DNA from: Cunninghamia lanceolata
Taxonomy: Eukaryota; Streptophyta; Pinopsida; Cupressales; Cupressaceae
Reading direction: 5' to 3'
Assembly: GCA_027924645.1 (NCBI GenBank)
Contig: BSBN01000213.1
Location: 36,830,501 to 36,894,500 of the forward strand
Length of the DNA: 64,000 nucleotides
Below, one piece after another: positions 23,586 to 33,765 of the stretch. Every line of letters starts with the position of its first letter. The stretch's first letter is position 1. The notes below the pieces were generated by a model that did not search any database, was not told the origin of the DNA, and saw only the letters and a program-made list of their open reading frames with translations. Position numbers and translations under genes: made by a program.

Positions 23586-23784
23586 CTTGAGTCATCCACC
23601 CTTAAGTGTGTCTTTGGCGGTTGTGGTAGTGTAGCTCAATCGTCAGGTGTGTCTGAAATGTGTTTTAGATGGTGGGACTTAGCAATAAGCTCCTTCCCAT
23701 CGCCCGTGTTTGCCATGTATAAGACGTATAGTGTGTATGGCATGCTATGCGGCACTCGTGTATTCCGTGTGTCTTCTTATGTGT

Positions 23785-23990
23785 CTGTTGTGTCTTCCCC
23801 CGAGTGTGGTCTAAAGGCGTGTGGCGATGAGCTCCCTCCACACTTGGGTCTTTGTTTGGCGTGTCTTCCCCCTGGTGTGGTCTAAAGGCGCGTAGAGATG
23901 AGCGCCCTCCACACTTTGGGTTTTGTTTTGCGTGTTTTTGACGGTCTAAAGGCGCATAGCAATGAATTCCCTCCACCCCCTAGTGTAGAA
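23785..23990 (+). repeat. ~80-bp tandem repeat, 3 copies
   Basis: Units share GTCTTCCCCCGAGTGTG-like sequence, GGTCTAAAGGCG (about 23810, 23881, 23943), GATGAGCTCCCTCCACAC and a TTTGTTTGGCGTG tail. They lie close to the previous array, just upstream of the right LTR, in a GTGT-rich stretch. Confidence 0.82.
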
Positions 23991-24295
23991 TTTTATTTTT
24001 AGTTGTTAAATCAATGTATTCTCCGTGTATTCCGTGACTGCTCTCGTGTCTTCTTCGTGTATTGCGTGCTTCCACTATATTCTCCGTGTTTTGCATTCTT
24101 CTTACTATCTTCATTGTGTCTTGCGTGTCTTCCATGTGTTTTCTAGTGCTTACCTGAGATTGGGGGCTGGAAATAGTACTCCAACCTTTGGGTATGCCTT
24201 AGCCCTATGTGTTTGGCGTGTTTGATGTGCTTTGACCGTACTTTAATGCATGTATGGAATCATAAGATCATACATACATTAAAGTGGGGGCTAAA

Positions 24296-25528
24296 TGTTA
24301 TGGAGTAAAAAGTATCCCTATGCCTTTTTACCTCCTAGTTTAGCTCCTAGGTCCCCATGTTTATAATTTACATGCTTAATACTTATCCAAGAGCAATTTC
24401 CCCCGAAACCCATGTCAAATGGGACTTAGGGGCCCATTCTAAATGTTAATCAAGACCAAAAAATGGCGGGCGCCCAAGTCCAGGCTGATTTGTCGGGACC
24501 CAAATTTAAATGTGTCGGCATAGGACCTTTAAAAAGGTTTCCCTCTGTCGGCCTTTTCAATTTAAATTACGAATGTTAGCGGGAAAGCATATATAAGTTT
24601 ATGTCTTCATTTTACACCTAGATGGATAAGGCGAACTTGTGATATTGAGCTAAGGGATTTCAAGGCATTCATTGTGTTGCAGAGCAGAATTGTGTTGTTA
24701 TTGTGTTTGTTTGTTGCAGATTTGGCTTCATCAATCCATCTCCTCTTGATTTGAAGGATCTTCATCTCCATGAGGACTTCACCTCCAAAGTGACATCTAT
24801 TTGTGCTTCAATCATTTTATTTCATCATTGCTTTGGCCTCTACCCTCCCTTGGGCACGCACTCTATCTAACAATGGTGTTGGAAGACTTGAATGTCATTC
24901 CGAGGCTTGACCGAGGCAAGCTCCTAAACACCACAACCCCCAAACCCCTCTCCTTGTGATTGCAGGTTACAGGTGCGGGATTTGGCGAAGTGCAGGTGCT
25001 GAGAAGCAATTCAGAGGATAAGGATTCGGGATCTAAGGAAAAGTTGTAAATCTACCCTACTGGACTAGGGTGCCCACCCCGTAGTCCTCCCGACAGGATT
25101 TATCCCGAACTCAAGAATTGAACATTATCCGACATTGATCACTATTCCAAATCTACAGAAAAGTTGCCCTATCAGACTTGGGTGCCCGCCCCATAGTTCA
25201 CAAAGTCTTCGCCTCCGGAAATCCAACTTCTAGTGAGTTTCTATTCCTTCTTGAGTGTCTTCCTGTGCGGTGATCTATAGCAATTTATTCGTCTGTACCC
25301 GATTTCATTATAATTAGGGTTTAAGGCTTATTGAATCTAGGGTTTGACAAATCTTTCAATCCAATTAGTCTTTCCATATCATTCCTAAGTACATCAACCT
25401 GTAGCTAAGTCCTCTCCATCTGTAGTGACTTGGCTCGGTTGTTGTCCTTGAGTGTTGTTGTGAAAGAAGGGTTCAATTTGATAGATCTTGACACTATTCG
25501 TCATCTTTCCCAATTTTCACATATAACA
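24296..25528 (+). repeat. 3' LTR of the non-autonomous element
   Basis: It is 1233 bp, preceded by the polypurine tract AAAGTGGGGGCTAAA and followed by the TSD attat. It differs from the 5' LTR by small indels and substitutions. Confidence 0.93.
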
Positions 25529-26550
25529 ATTATTATTTTAATAATAATAACAACTTTTGAATCTTGGCGCCGACTTGGTCTTTTTCTTGATCAAATACAA
25601 ACAAGTATAAGGAAGGAATGATTCTCATTTGCAAATTATCTGATTTATGAATTTGAACACTGTTGTTTGCATATCGCCATTTGGGACGGAAGACTCAAGG
25701 GAAGGCTTACCAGGTGGGATGAAAACCCTGCCTTGGTATTTTGGCGCAAATTCTGTTCAGAGTTTGCACAGAGCGAAATCTGAGTTTAATTATTTGTGTT
25801 TCAGGAGCTATTATCTTATTTGTGGAAGATCACTGCTAGAAGGGCACATATATCTGAATTGCTAAGCAATCTGCCTAACCAACTCAGATCATAAAGAGAC
25901 GCCAACGTTGTTTCCAACGACTTGGAGATAGAAGCGCCACAATCTGGAAAATCATCTGCCGTCATTCGTTTCCAGGCCGTGGGAGATCACCGCTGAGTTA
26001 AGGATTACTACAGAGAGCTTTGAAGACAGCCGCGGAGTTAAGGAATTACTACGAAGCAGCCTTGATATCGATCCTATTGATTCACAGTGTCTGTGACATT
26101 TAAGGCCATTGATTTGCATAGAGTAATTGCTGGAGAAAGAGATCGCCGTCCCAAACCACCTTCATTATCATCGACTATCCCAGTGTAACCACGACGCCAC
26201 AATGCTGTGAGTGAAATTCAATTTGTAGTAGCAATCTTTGGGGCCGCAGGCCATTAATATTGATATTGGCTGAATGTAAGGTCAGCACTTACCAGTGGAA
26301 GCATTGACTGTAAAACAGATATGGATTATATTTCTGAATTCCTTCAAAACTGAATTTGTTTATTTATAATCTGCAAGCGTTATTTCAATTCTGAAGGTTC
26401 TATTACTGGAGATATCAGCATTGTTTACTCTGAATGCACTCATACTGCTGTGTAGCTGTGATAAATAGTAATTTTCCGGGAGGGAAGATTAGCAGAATAA
26501 AACATAATACTATCAGGGATATTTCGATTATGTCCACCTTTCCCAGAAAA
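25529..26550 (+). mobile_element. Right part of the split plus-oriented LTR; right end not resolved
   Basis: It continues the LTR that starts at 18889. It holds TATAAGG near 25609 and the motif GGGATGAAAACCCTG at 25716-25730, with a degenerate partner at about 25683-25701. These lie in the same relative order as in the minus-oriented LTRs. I could not find the terminal CA and TSD. The sequence CTTGGCGCCGACTTGG at about 25563 looks like a primer site, but lies too early if the motif belongs to this LTR. The end coordinate is a guess. Confidence 0.4.
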
Positions 26551-26934
26551 ATGATTCACATAAAGTAGCCAAAAAATAATTCCATGCATGATTTTTTCCT
26601 GCCATGTAGACACTAGATGCCACAGAAGCAGAGTACCATGTTGGCAGGAAGGAAAGCCATAGCATTGATGATAATACAGGTGTAGGCCTTTTGTTAGTTT
26701 CTATAATTTATTTAAATAAAATTATAAAAGAATAGAGAAAAGGTAAAAATCAAAAAACCAGAAGGAGAGGCAGATGCCAAGGATACAAGCCAGGGTCTGT
26801 GGTTAGGGAACACAAGCTAGGGATGGTTGTTGTAAAAGTCAGAACGCAGGTTGTTGTCAAGTCACATGGCATATAGAAATAGCTTTGTAATGATTTTCTT
26901 TAAAAAGGTTTTTCTTTGGAAGTAACCGTAAATG

Positions 26935-27010
26935 TTTCCCTGGTCAAAGGGGACGACTTCAAGTGGTAAAAGTCTTGGTACTTCCAAAGTAGAGTCCCAG
27001 GTTCAAAACT
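26935..27010 (+). repeat. tRNA-like SINE head (candidate)
   Basis: A 75-bp stretch has an A-box-like AAGTGGTAAAAGTCTTGG and a B-box-like AGGTTCAAAAC at 26999-27009, the usual polymerase III promoter spacing of tRNA-derived SINEs. No TSD or tail was identified. It lies in the flank (or first intron) of the NSRP1-like gene. Confidence 0.4.
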
Positions 27011-27685
27011 TAGTTGATATGATAAAAGTGTTGAAATTAGGTCAAATATCACACCGACCTTGCTGGCTGTGGTGTTCAACAACGGACAAGGTTGGTTGCA
27101 AGACCTGGGCGAGTTTAACAGGTGAGATGCCCCTCTGCCAAGGCATCTAAGCGTAAGGTCACTCTACAAGGGTAATTTACCAAATTAAAAAAATTGTTGT
27201 CAAATTTTCTCTGTACTCTCCCAAACTGTTCCACCAATGTATGTGCTTGATATCTGTGTTTTTTTCTGATAACAAAGATGGTTTGGTTAAGAACTCTGAG
27301 CATGAATCTTGTTTATGTTTATTGGGATACCTTTACCTTGTTTCCTAAGCATTGAAACTACTAGCAATTTACAACATAGTCATTTGGGATAATTTGGGCA
27401 TTGCAAGTGTTTTATTGTCAAAGATAGATTCAGACGAGTCTACAATCAATCCAGGAATGACCTAAAACACTTTGAAAACGTCCCGGGAACCAAAAAGGAA
27501 AAAGGAAAACCAAAAAAATAGCCCACAACCGCCCATGCCAAAACGCTTTAGACTCTGATAACATTTTCAAGGGGATAGACAGTTACAGCTAAATTTATGA
27601 TTCATTTCTATCCATGTAATGGATTTTTTTCATAAATCCAAGAGAATTAAATTGAGCATAGATGAAGATCAAACAAAAAACTTAC

Positions 27686-27850
27686 TTCTTTGTGGGATTT
27701 CTTTTTAGAGGCCTGTCGAGCAATTTCGCTCTCCACGTCGTCGTCGTCATCGTTTAGGAAACCCGGCGGAGGACGCGCAGATTTTAACGGCTTCTTTGCG
27801 GGAATCGGCGCTCGCAGCTGAAGCCCATATTTCTTTCCACTGGAACTCAT
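27686..27850 (-). CDS. NSRP1: NSRP1-like splicing regulator, first coding exon
   Basis: The exon runs from ATG 27850 to a consensus donor (exon end, then GTAAGT at 27680-27685), giving 55 codons and a phase-0 junction. It reads MSSSGKKYGLQLRAPIPAKK, then a Pro-rich stretch RPPPGF, an acidic run NDDDDDVESEI and ARQASKKKSHKE. This matches the N-terminus of plant DUF2040/CCDC55 proteins (KKYGLQLR, PPxGF, DDDDDVExEIxRQASKxK), nuclear-speckle proteins known in animals as NSRP1 that affect alternative splicing. The family continues with a coiled-coil region (EDPSVFDYDGVYD), which I did not find in the 27.7 kb to the left. Either the first intron is very long or this is an orphan exon. The frame has no defects. 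Confidence 0.8.
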
Positions 27851-29270
27851 TATTTTCTTCTCGAATTCACTACAAAATTGTTGGCTTGTTCAGTAAATTT
27901 ATATGGATTTGTGTTTTGAAGAAAATTTAGTAAAACTACTATGATTCGAGATGATATGAATATACTGTCTTCATAATGCAACAATGGGGATTACAACTAC
28001 AATTGTAAGACAAAACAAATAACCAGAATCATTTGTGGAGGAACTTATGGGTGTGGTGCAGCATAAGTTTTGAGGTAGTTTTAAGTATTTGTGCTGTAAG
28101 GTGATCTCTCATTTATGATGTCAAAAGGAGTTAACTCCAAAAAAAATTAATCAATTAAAAATATATATTTATAGAGGGGAGTCCTTAAAGGTGATTTGTA
28201 AAGAAATTTTTTATGTTTAAATTTTTTTTTTTTTTTTTTAAACACTAAAAATAAGAGAGATTATTTTTAATAGGAGATTACTCTCACAAACTACTCCACC
28301 CAACATTAGGGTGAACATGTTTCAATAGGTGACTAAACATTCACCATTTCTGATAGTAGTGAACTCTCTTTTTGGCAATTGAAGCTTTAGGGAGGTACTC
28401 CACAGTCTACCACATGTTTAAGTCTACTATTTGTATATTGTATCACACATACAAACAAAAAGGTTGAAGTTTGGTTGAACACATGGGTATTACAAGACAA
28501 GAATGATAGTTGCAAGGTTGTGGATTGAGATGAATTATATCAAAAGTATACACTAGGGGAATCTATTCAAAGTATTTATCTATGGCTATGAAGGCTAATG
28601 ATATGTGTCGAGAATCTTACATTAAACAATAGAAATTCTCTACTATATTTAGAAATAGAATAAAAACTTGACGTAGGGCAACACCATACAATATCCACTT
28701 CAATGGGGGCGATCCTCCCAATAGATTATAAACTCCAATTACACCGTCCAAGATGCTTTACACTTGGGAAGTCATTACAATATATAGTCTTGCTAAAGAC
28801 AACTACTACTATCCCATGCATGTGGGATAAGTATTTTTAATCTGATTAACGAGTAGGATGACTTACAAAGCATATGCACCCACACCTTTATTTAATACTA
28901 CCTAATATGTTATAATATCATGCTCTTGGGTACATAACAATATAAGCTCTCCTTGGCATAATAGTTTGGAACACACTAATTTGGGATCTACATGACATAT
29001 GAGCAGCCATGATATGGTTTAAGGCCTCACTTCCATTATACCTCCTAGTGGAGTATGCGAAGGATTTAGTATGGGAAAACAACACATAGTAGTATTTCCC
29101 AAGAACATAGCTCACATAGCCTTTGTGCCTCTTGATCTTGTTTATACACACACACACACACGTGTGTGTAACTAATAAGCCCTCTCTTTCAAGAGCTAAG
29201 CATTTTCTAACTTTTATTGATAATTACACCAAATTTTCATAGGTTTACTATATTAAGAGCAAAAATGAAA
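27851..29270. other. Upstream flank of the NSRP1-like exon, no gene
   Basis: It should contain the promoter and 5' UTR of the NSRP1-like gene (minus), but I see no clear TATA box or other decisive element. A run of T at about 28215-28240 and a CA/GT alternation (29144-29169, CACACA turning into GTGTGT) are the only marked features. No coding sequence. Confidence 0.5.
29144..29169. repeat. CA/TG microsatellite, self-complementary
   Basis: ACACACACAC followed by GTGTGTGT makes an inverted repeat of alternating purine and pyrimidine, able to form a hairpin or Z-like structure. Confidence 0.8.
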
Positions 29271-29850
29271 CCCCTTATGCTTGTTTAAGGACTTTGAGGC
29301 TATGATGGAGAATTTGTTGGATAGGAAAACAAAATGTTTCAAATCAAACAGATGAGGGGAATACATTAGCATAGAATTTTAGTGATTTCTCATTGACCAT
29401 GATAGAGCATGTCAGTGCACAGCATGCTACACCCCACAACAAAATATGTGTTCTGAGAGAAAAAATCAAGTCATCATAGATATGGATAGATCCATGATTC
29501 ATACTAGATAGATGGATTTTAAGTTTTATAGAGAGACAATTGTCTATGCCACAATCAACCTAGTCCAACTCATGTGGTTGAAGGATGAATCCATTTGAAC
29601 AATTTTGGTAGGCAAGAGATTAGATATTTATCATTTACAAGTCTTTGCATTTGATGATTAGGTTTACATTCTAAACAAAATATGTCACAAAATAGAACCT
29701 AAGAGCTATAATTGTATTCTAATAGGATATGGTGAGGAGTCAAAAGAAGACTATATACTATTCAACAATGACACGTGGGATATTCTTATTGGGAGGGATG
29801 TTATTTTCAAAAAAGATGTTCCTCAAGTATTCTCTGTAAAGTAGCATATT
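29271..29850 (+). pseudogene. Copia integrase remnant
   Basis: The translation, over several frames, reads LFKDFEAMMENLLDRKTKCF, then HATPQQNMCSERKNQ, LVQLMWLKDES and NKICHKIEPKSYNCILIGYG with NNDTWDILIGRDVIF. These correspond to the family blocks FxxFKAxVE, HTPQQNGVxERKNR, KLDPKSxxCxFIGY and SRDVxFxE. The DDE residues cannot all be placed because of stops. Confidence 0.85.
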
Positions 29851-30345
29851 TGTTGGCCTCGGATGATAAGTCTTAGATGATTGTCATTTTAGTTGATACT
29901 AGTGGATAGAGTTCATCCATAACTCTTCCCACTATTTCAACTCCGGCATTTCTTGAGAGTACTAGTGTGTCTTAGCTTGTTTTCACTACAAAAATTATTA
30001 TTGATAATCACATTGTTAAGGAGGTCCTTACACTATTTGTTTGGCTAGAGTAGGATATGGTGTCACATGTGACATAATAACCCATTATTTATAATTCGCT
30101 TACCATCATTCTAAATAAAACACCTAATCTATGTGCTTGTACCTTAAATCATGGGAGTAATCTATCAACAATGCATAGATCTCTCATAACAACACTTGGA
30201 CCCTTTTTCTTATAATCAATTGTATGCTTGTGCTCATTGGGAAGAAGTTGTAAATCAAGATTATGATGTTCTCGCGTGGAATGTCACTTAATATTTAGTT
30301 TCATAGCGTCAAAAAGCCACATTGTTAGTTGTCGATGGGTCCAAA
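29554..30345 (+). repeat. First copy of a 792-bp tandem duplication
   Basis: It begins ATCAACCTAGTCCAACTC and repeats almost unchanged from 30346. The second copy runs to 31073, is interrupted by the gypsy element, and ends at about 36640. The copies differ by a few substitutions and short indels, and both contain integrase-to-RT linker. Confidence 0.93.
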
Positions 30346-31073
30346 ATCAACCTAGTCCAACTCATGTGGTTGAAGGATGAATCCATTTGAACAATTTTGG
30401 TAGGCAAGAGATTAGATATTTATCATTTACAAGTCTTTGCATTTGATGATTAGGTTTACATTCTAAACAAAATATGTCACAAAATAGAACCTAAGATCTA
30501 TAATTGTATTCTAATAGGATATGGTGAGGAGTCAAAAGAAGACTATATACTATTCAACAATGACATGTGGGGTATTCTTATTGGGAGGGATGTTATTTTC
30601 AAAAAGATGTTCCTCAAGTATTCTCTATAAAGTAGCATAATTTGTTGGCCTCGAATGGTAAGTCTTAGAGGATTGTCATTGTAGTTGATACTAGTGGATA
30701 GAGTTCATCCATAACTCTTCCCACTATTTCAACTCTGGCTCTTCTTGAGAGTACTAGTGTGTCTTAGCTTGTTTTCACTACAAAATTTATTATTGATAAT
30801 CACATTGTTAAGGAGGTCCTTACACTTTGTTTAGCTAGAGTAGGATATGGTGTCACATGTGACATAATAACCCATTATTTCTAATTCTCTTACCATCATT
30901 CTAAGTAAAACACCTAAGTTATGTGCTAGTAACTTAAATCAATGGAGTAATCTATCAACGATGCATAGATCTCTCACAACAACACTTTGACCCTTTTTCT
31001 TATAATCAATCTTATGCTTGTGCTCATTGGGAAGAAGTTGTAAATCAAGATTATGATGTTCTCATGTGGAATG
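30346..31073 (+). repeat. Second copy of the 792-bp duplication, left part
   Basis: It matches 29554-30290. The remaining ~55 bp of the unit are found at 36589-36640, on the far side of the inserted gypsy element. Confidence 0.92.
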
Positions 31074-32671
31074 TGATGAAGAGGCAATAGCACAAAATCA
31101 CTAAGGGGTCACAACTAACTACATAGGAGGAAGAGGATACAGGGGATGGTAGGGCAAACAACTCCTTTTAGGTCCTAATGGACCAAACTATAACATTTGA
31201 CATTAAACAGGACATGACTGTCCTCTCACTGTCCATGGCTTCAACACTACACAACAACCTCATTTTTAGGTTCATATACATGGGAACCTTTCCAAACTTA
31301 CTAGGGACCCTAGACCTTCTAGGATTTAATGTCCCAAGCTCACAAAACCATCAAAATGCTCAGAAGGACTCTCCTTATACCACTTCCTTCACACACTGGC
31401 CCACTTCCTTGTAGCCCTTGAAAAGGAACTGTCATGCAATAACTTGAGATTCAGACCTCCTAACTAGACTGTCATACCCATTATCTTGTTCTTTAACATA
31501 ATCAACATGCACTATAGGTTGTTTTGGAACACAACACTCTAAATTTGACTGTACTGATTCCCAATGAGGCCTAATTAGGTCAGTTTTACAAACAAAGTGT
31601 TCCCAAGCTTCACTCCAAACTTCCAACATATGTTTCAAGGTGCCCAATAGGTTTTAAATAGGTAGAGTTCACAAGTTTTGGGGGTCCAAGGTCACTCCAA
31701 GACATGTCATGGTCAAATCTCCACTCTACCAAAGCTAGTTAGCTAAACACAAAGTTATTAGGCCATAATGGCTCCAAACTCCTTCTTTCACTTGTCCTCT
31801 GCTCCTGCATACAAAACCCATTAGAAAAGACACCATCTTACACTCACTCCACCCATTTTGGGGTTCTAACATAGCTTCATGGAGTGGGAAAACAAAAACC
31901 TCTCTAAAACCCCCAAATCAAGGGTTTGCTGGAATGACATAGGCAGTCTTAGAAAAAAAGCAATATCTCCTTCTAGAAATTGAATCAAGACCTCAGACTA
32001 GAACCATTAGAAAGGTATCTCAATCCTCTTTCCATAAATATATGGCTTGCCCCTATATCTATCCGTACAAAGGCATGCAATGGTCGGGAACAGGACTGTT
32101 GCAGTCAAAAAATAGGTTTTTGGATAGCTTTTAGCAAAAACGTGATAACTTTCACAAAAATGAATGAAATGACCTCAAACCAATGGCATTGGATAGTTAG
32201 CTCACCCCTCTATCACATCCAATAGGTTTCATGGTATAACTATTCCATACAAGTTCGTGGTACGGTCTACAACAACAAAATTGTAGGAAAAAAAATAGAG
32301 ATAAGGGACAGCAAATTATATTTTCTTCATTTCCTTCTCTTGAACTTCATCAAATCACAATGCATTCTCATGAGAGAGGTATCTCCATTATGTCTACCAT
32401 GAATTTCACTATTACAAACTCCCCAAATCGTGGGAAAAGGCTAAAAAAAGCCTAAACTGACTGATTTTTCATAAAAGGACTGTTTTTTCTAATATTAGAC
32501 TGTCACAACTTTAGTAACCTACAGACCACTAAGGAAAACTGACTATTTTCAATCTCCACTACATGTTTATGCCTCTCAAGGCTTTAATACATTATTCAAA
32601 ACTTCATTTTGCCTTTAACAAACAAATTTACAAAAATTAGACTTAATGATTACTCTAGGTGCACTGCACCA
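31074..32671 (-). repeat. Left LTR (3' LTR), 1598 bp
   Basis: It pairs with 34971-36583. The last codons of the protease-containing ORF run to its very edge (stop at 32655-32657), so the ORF ends inside the LTR. Confidence 0.93.
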
Positions 32672-33765
32672 TACACCCTAACTTGAAACTTTTCCAAGTC
32701 CCTTGGAAATAATCTTGCAAATTGTCCTTCATTGTTTGTCTCTGTCCTCCATGTTTGTCTTCATCAGGTTCTTTTGGCTTTGATCCTTCACTATCCTTGA
32801 CATGCTTGTTCTTATCCTTTCTTGTAGATTGTTTCACTCTGTCATGGAGTGCTCTATCAACTTCACTCTCCTTTACCTCTGTTAACACTTTCTTCTTAGC
32901 TCCTTTCTCACACCACTGTCTCATGCTTGTCTTTCCACTGTCCACTGTCACCTTAACTTTACCAACCTCTATCAGGCCTGCAACTAGTGTGTTCATTGTC
33001 CTATCAATCTTGCAAATTGTTGCACCAACTTCACTTGGTCGTCTCTTATCTCTACTCATCACTAGAGGGCACATGACTGTCCCTACCAAGATCCCTTCAC
33101 TCACTTCTTGCCTTTCCACACTCTCTTCACTCTTACACTCCACATTTTCGCTCACTTCCTTCTTCCACATGAAGACATTCCTCTTCACAACTGGTTGCAA
33201 CTCAGCTTCACACTTCCTCTTTGTTGTCTCAATAGTTTTATGCCTTGAAAAGGCTGCACACTCGTTTTTACTCTCCTCAAACATCACTATCTCCTTCTTG
33301 CCAAACATAATCATCTTTGTTATCCTTGATTGCTCCTTTAATGGCAATAGTACAAAAGTCTTCTCATCCTTCTTGATAGTGAAGGTATTGGCTCTTCCAT
33401 CATAAACTACAAACCTATCAAATTGCCAGGGTCTTCCAAGTATCACATGACAACAATCCATGGGTAGGATGTCACATAGGACCTTGTCCTCATATGCACC
33501 AATCTTAAACTCAACTAATGCTTGCTCAGTCACTAAAATGGACTGATGATCACTCACCCAAGAAACTTTGTAGGGTATTTCTCTAGGTACTCTCTTTAAC
33601 TTCAGTCTGTCTACCATCTCACTAGACACCATATTATCAGTACAACCAGAATCCACTATCACTTTACATACCTTGTTCTTGCTTTTGCAAGTTGTCTGAA
33701 ACAATGTTGTCCTCTGAATCAGCTCCTTCTCCCTGGAAGTCTTCAATAGTGCTCTCTCTCTCTCA
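32655..33765 (-). pseudogene. Aspartic protease and basic tail of the gypsy element
   Basis: A frame of about 363 codons without any stop. It has VIVDSGCTDNMVSSEMVDRL (active-site DSG), then YKVSWVSDHQSILV, LCDILPMDCCHVILGRPWQF and VYDGRANTFTI, all typical of gypsy protease. After about residue 150 it turns into an unrecognised charged region rich in Lys, Glu and Val, ending near the LTR. In autonomous relatives RT would follow here. There is no in-frame ATG at the left end. The frame joins gag through a shift at a TC/GA run (33752-33764), so as it stands the protease could be made only by frameshifting or not at all. Confidence 0.85.

Larger units (their letters stand above)
19008..25528 (+). 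mobile_element. Complete non-autonomous LTR retrotransposon, TSD attat
   Basis: LTRs at 19008-20263 and 24296-25528 begin TGTTATGGAG and end ATATAACA. The perfect TSD attat lies at 19003-19007 and 25529-25533. The interior starts TTTTGGCGAACCC, an unusual primer-site region that is not the iMet type. It ends with the purine-rich AAAGTGGGGGCTAAA before the right LTR, so the element runs on plus. The 4-kb interior has one 362-codon ORF and two tandem-repeat arrays, but no zinc knuckle, protease, RT or integrase. The two LTRs look very similar, so the insertion is relatively recent. It must use enzymes from another element. Confidence 0.95.

Noticed and set aside
23366..23990. Regularly spaced repeats that could suggest a CRISPR-like array
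   Set aside because: Units are contiguous tandem repeats without unique spacers, and the window is a plant nuclear genome.
31178..31414. Similar open plus frames in both LTRs (31178 and 35075)
   Set aside because: They recur because the LTRs are repeated; they lie outside the gag-protease frame and have no motif.
32722..33405. 227-codon open plus frame rich in Ser, Leu and Phe
   Set aside because: It is the antisense of the protease-containing gypsy frame (32655-33765, minus), which carries the recognisable DSG and GRPWQFDR motifs.
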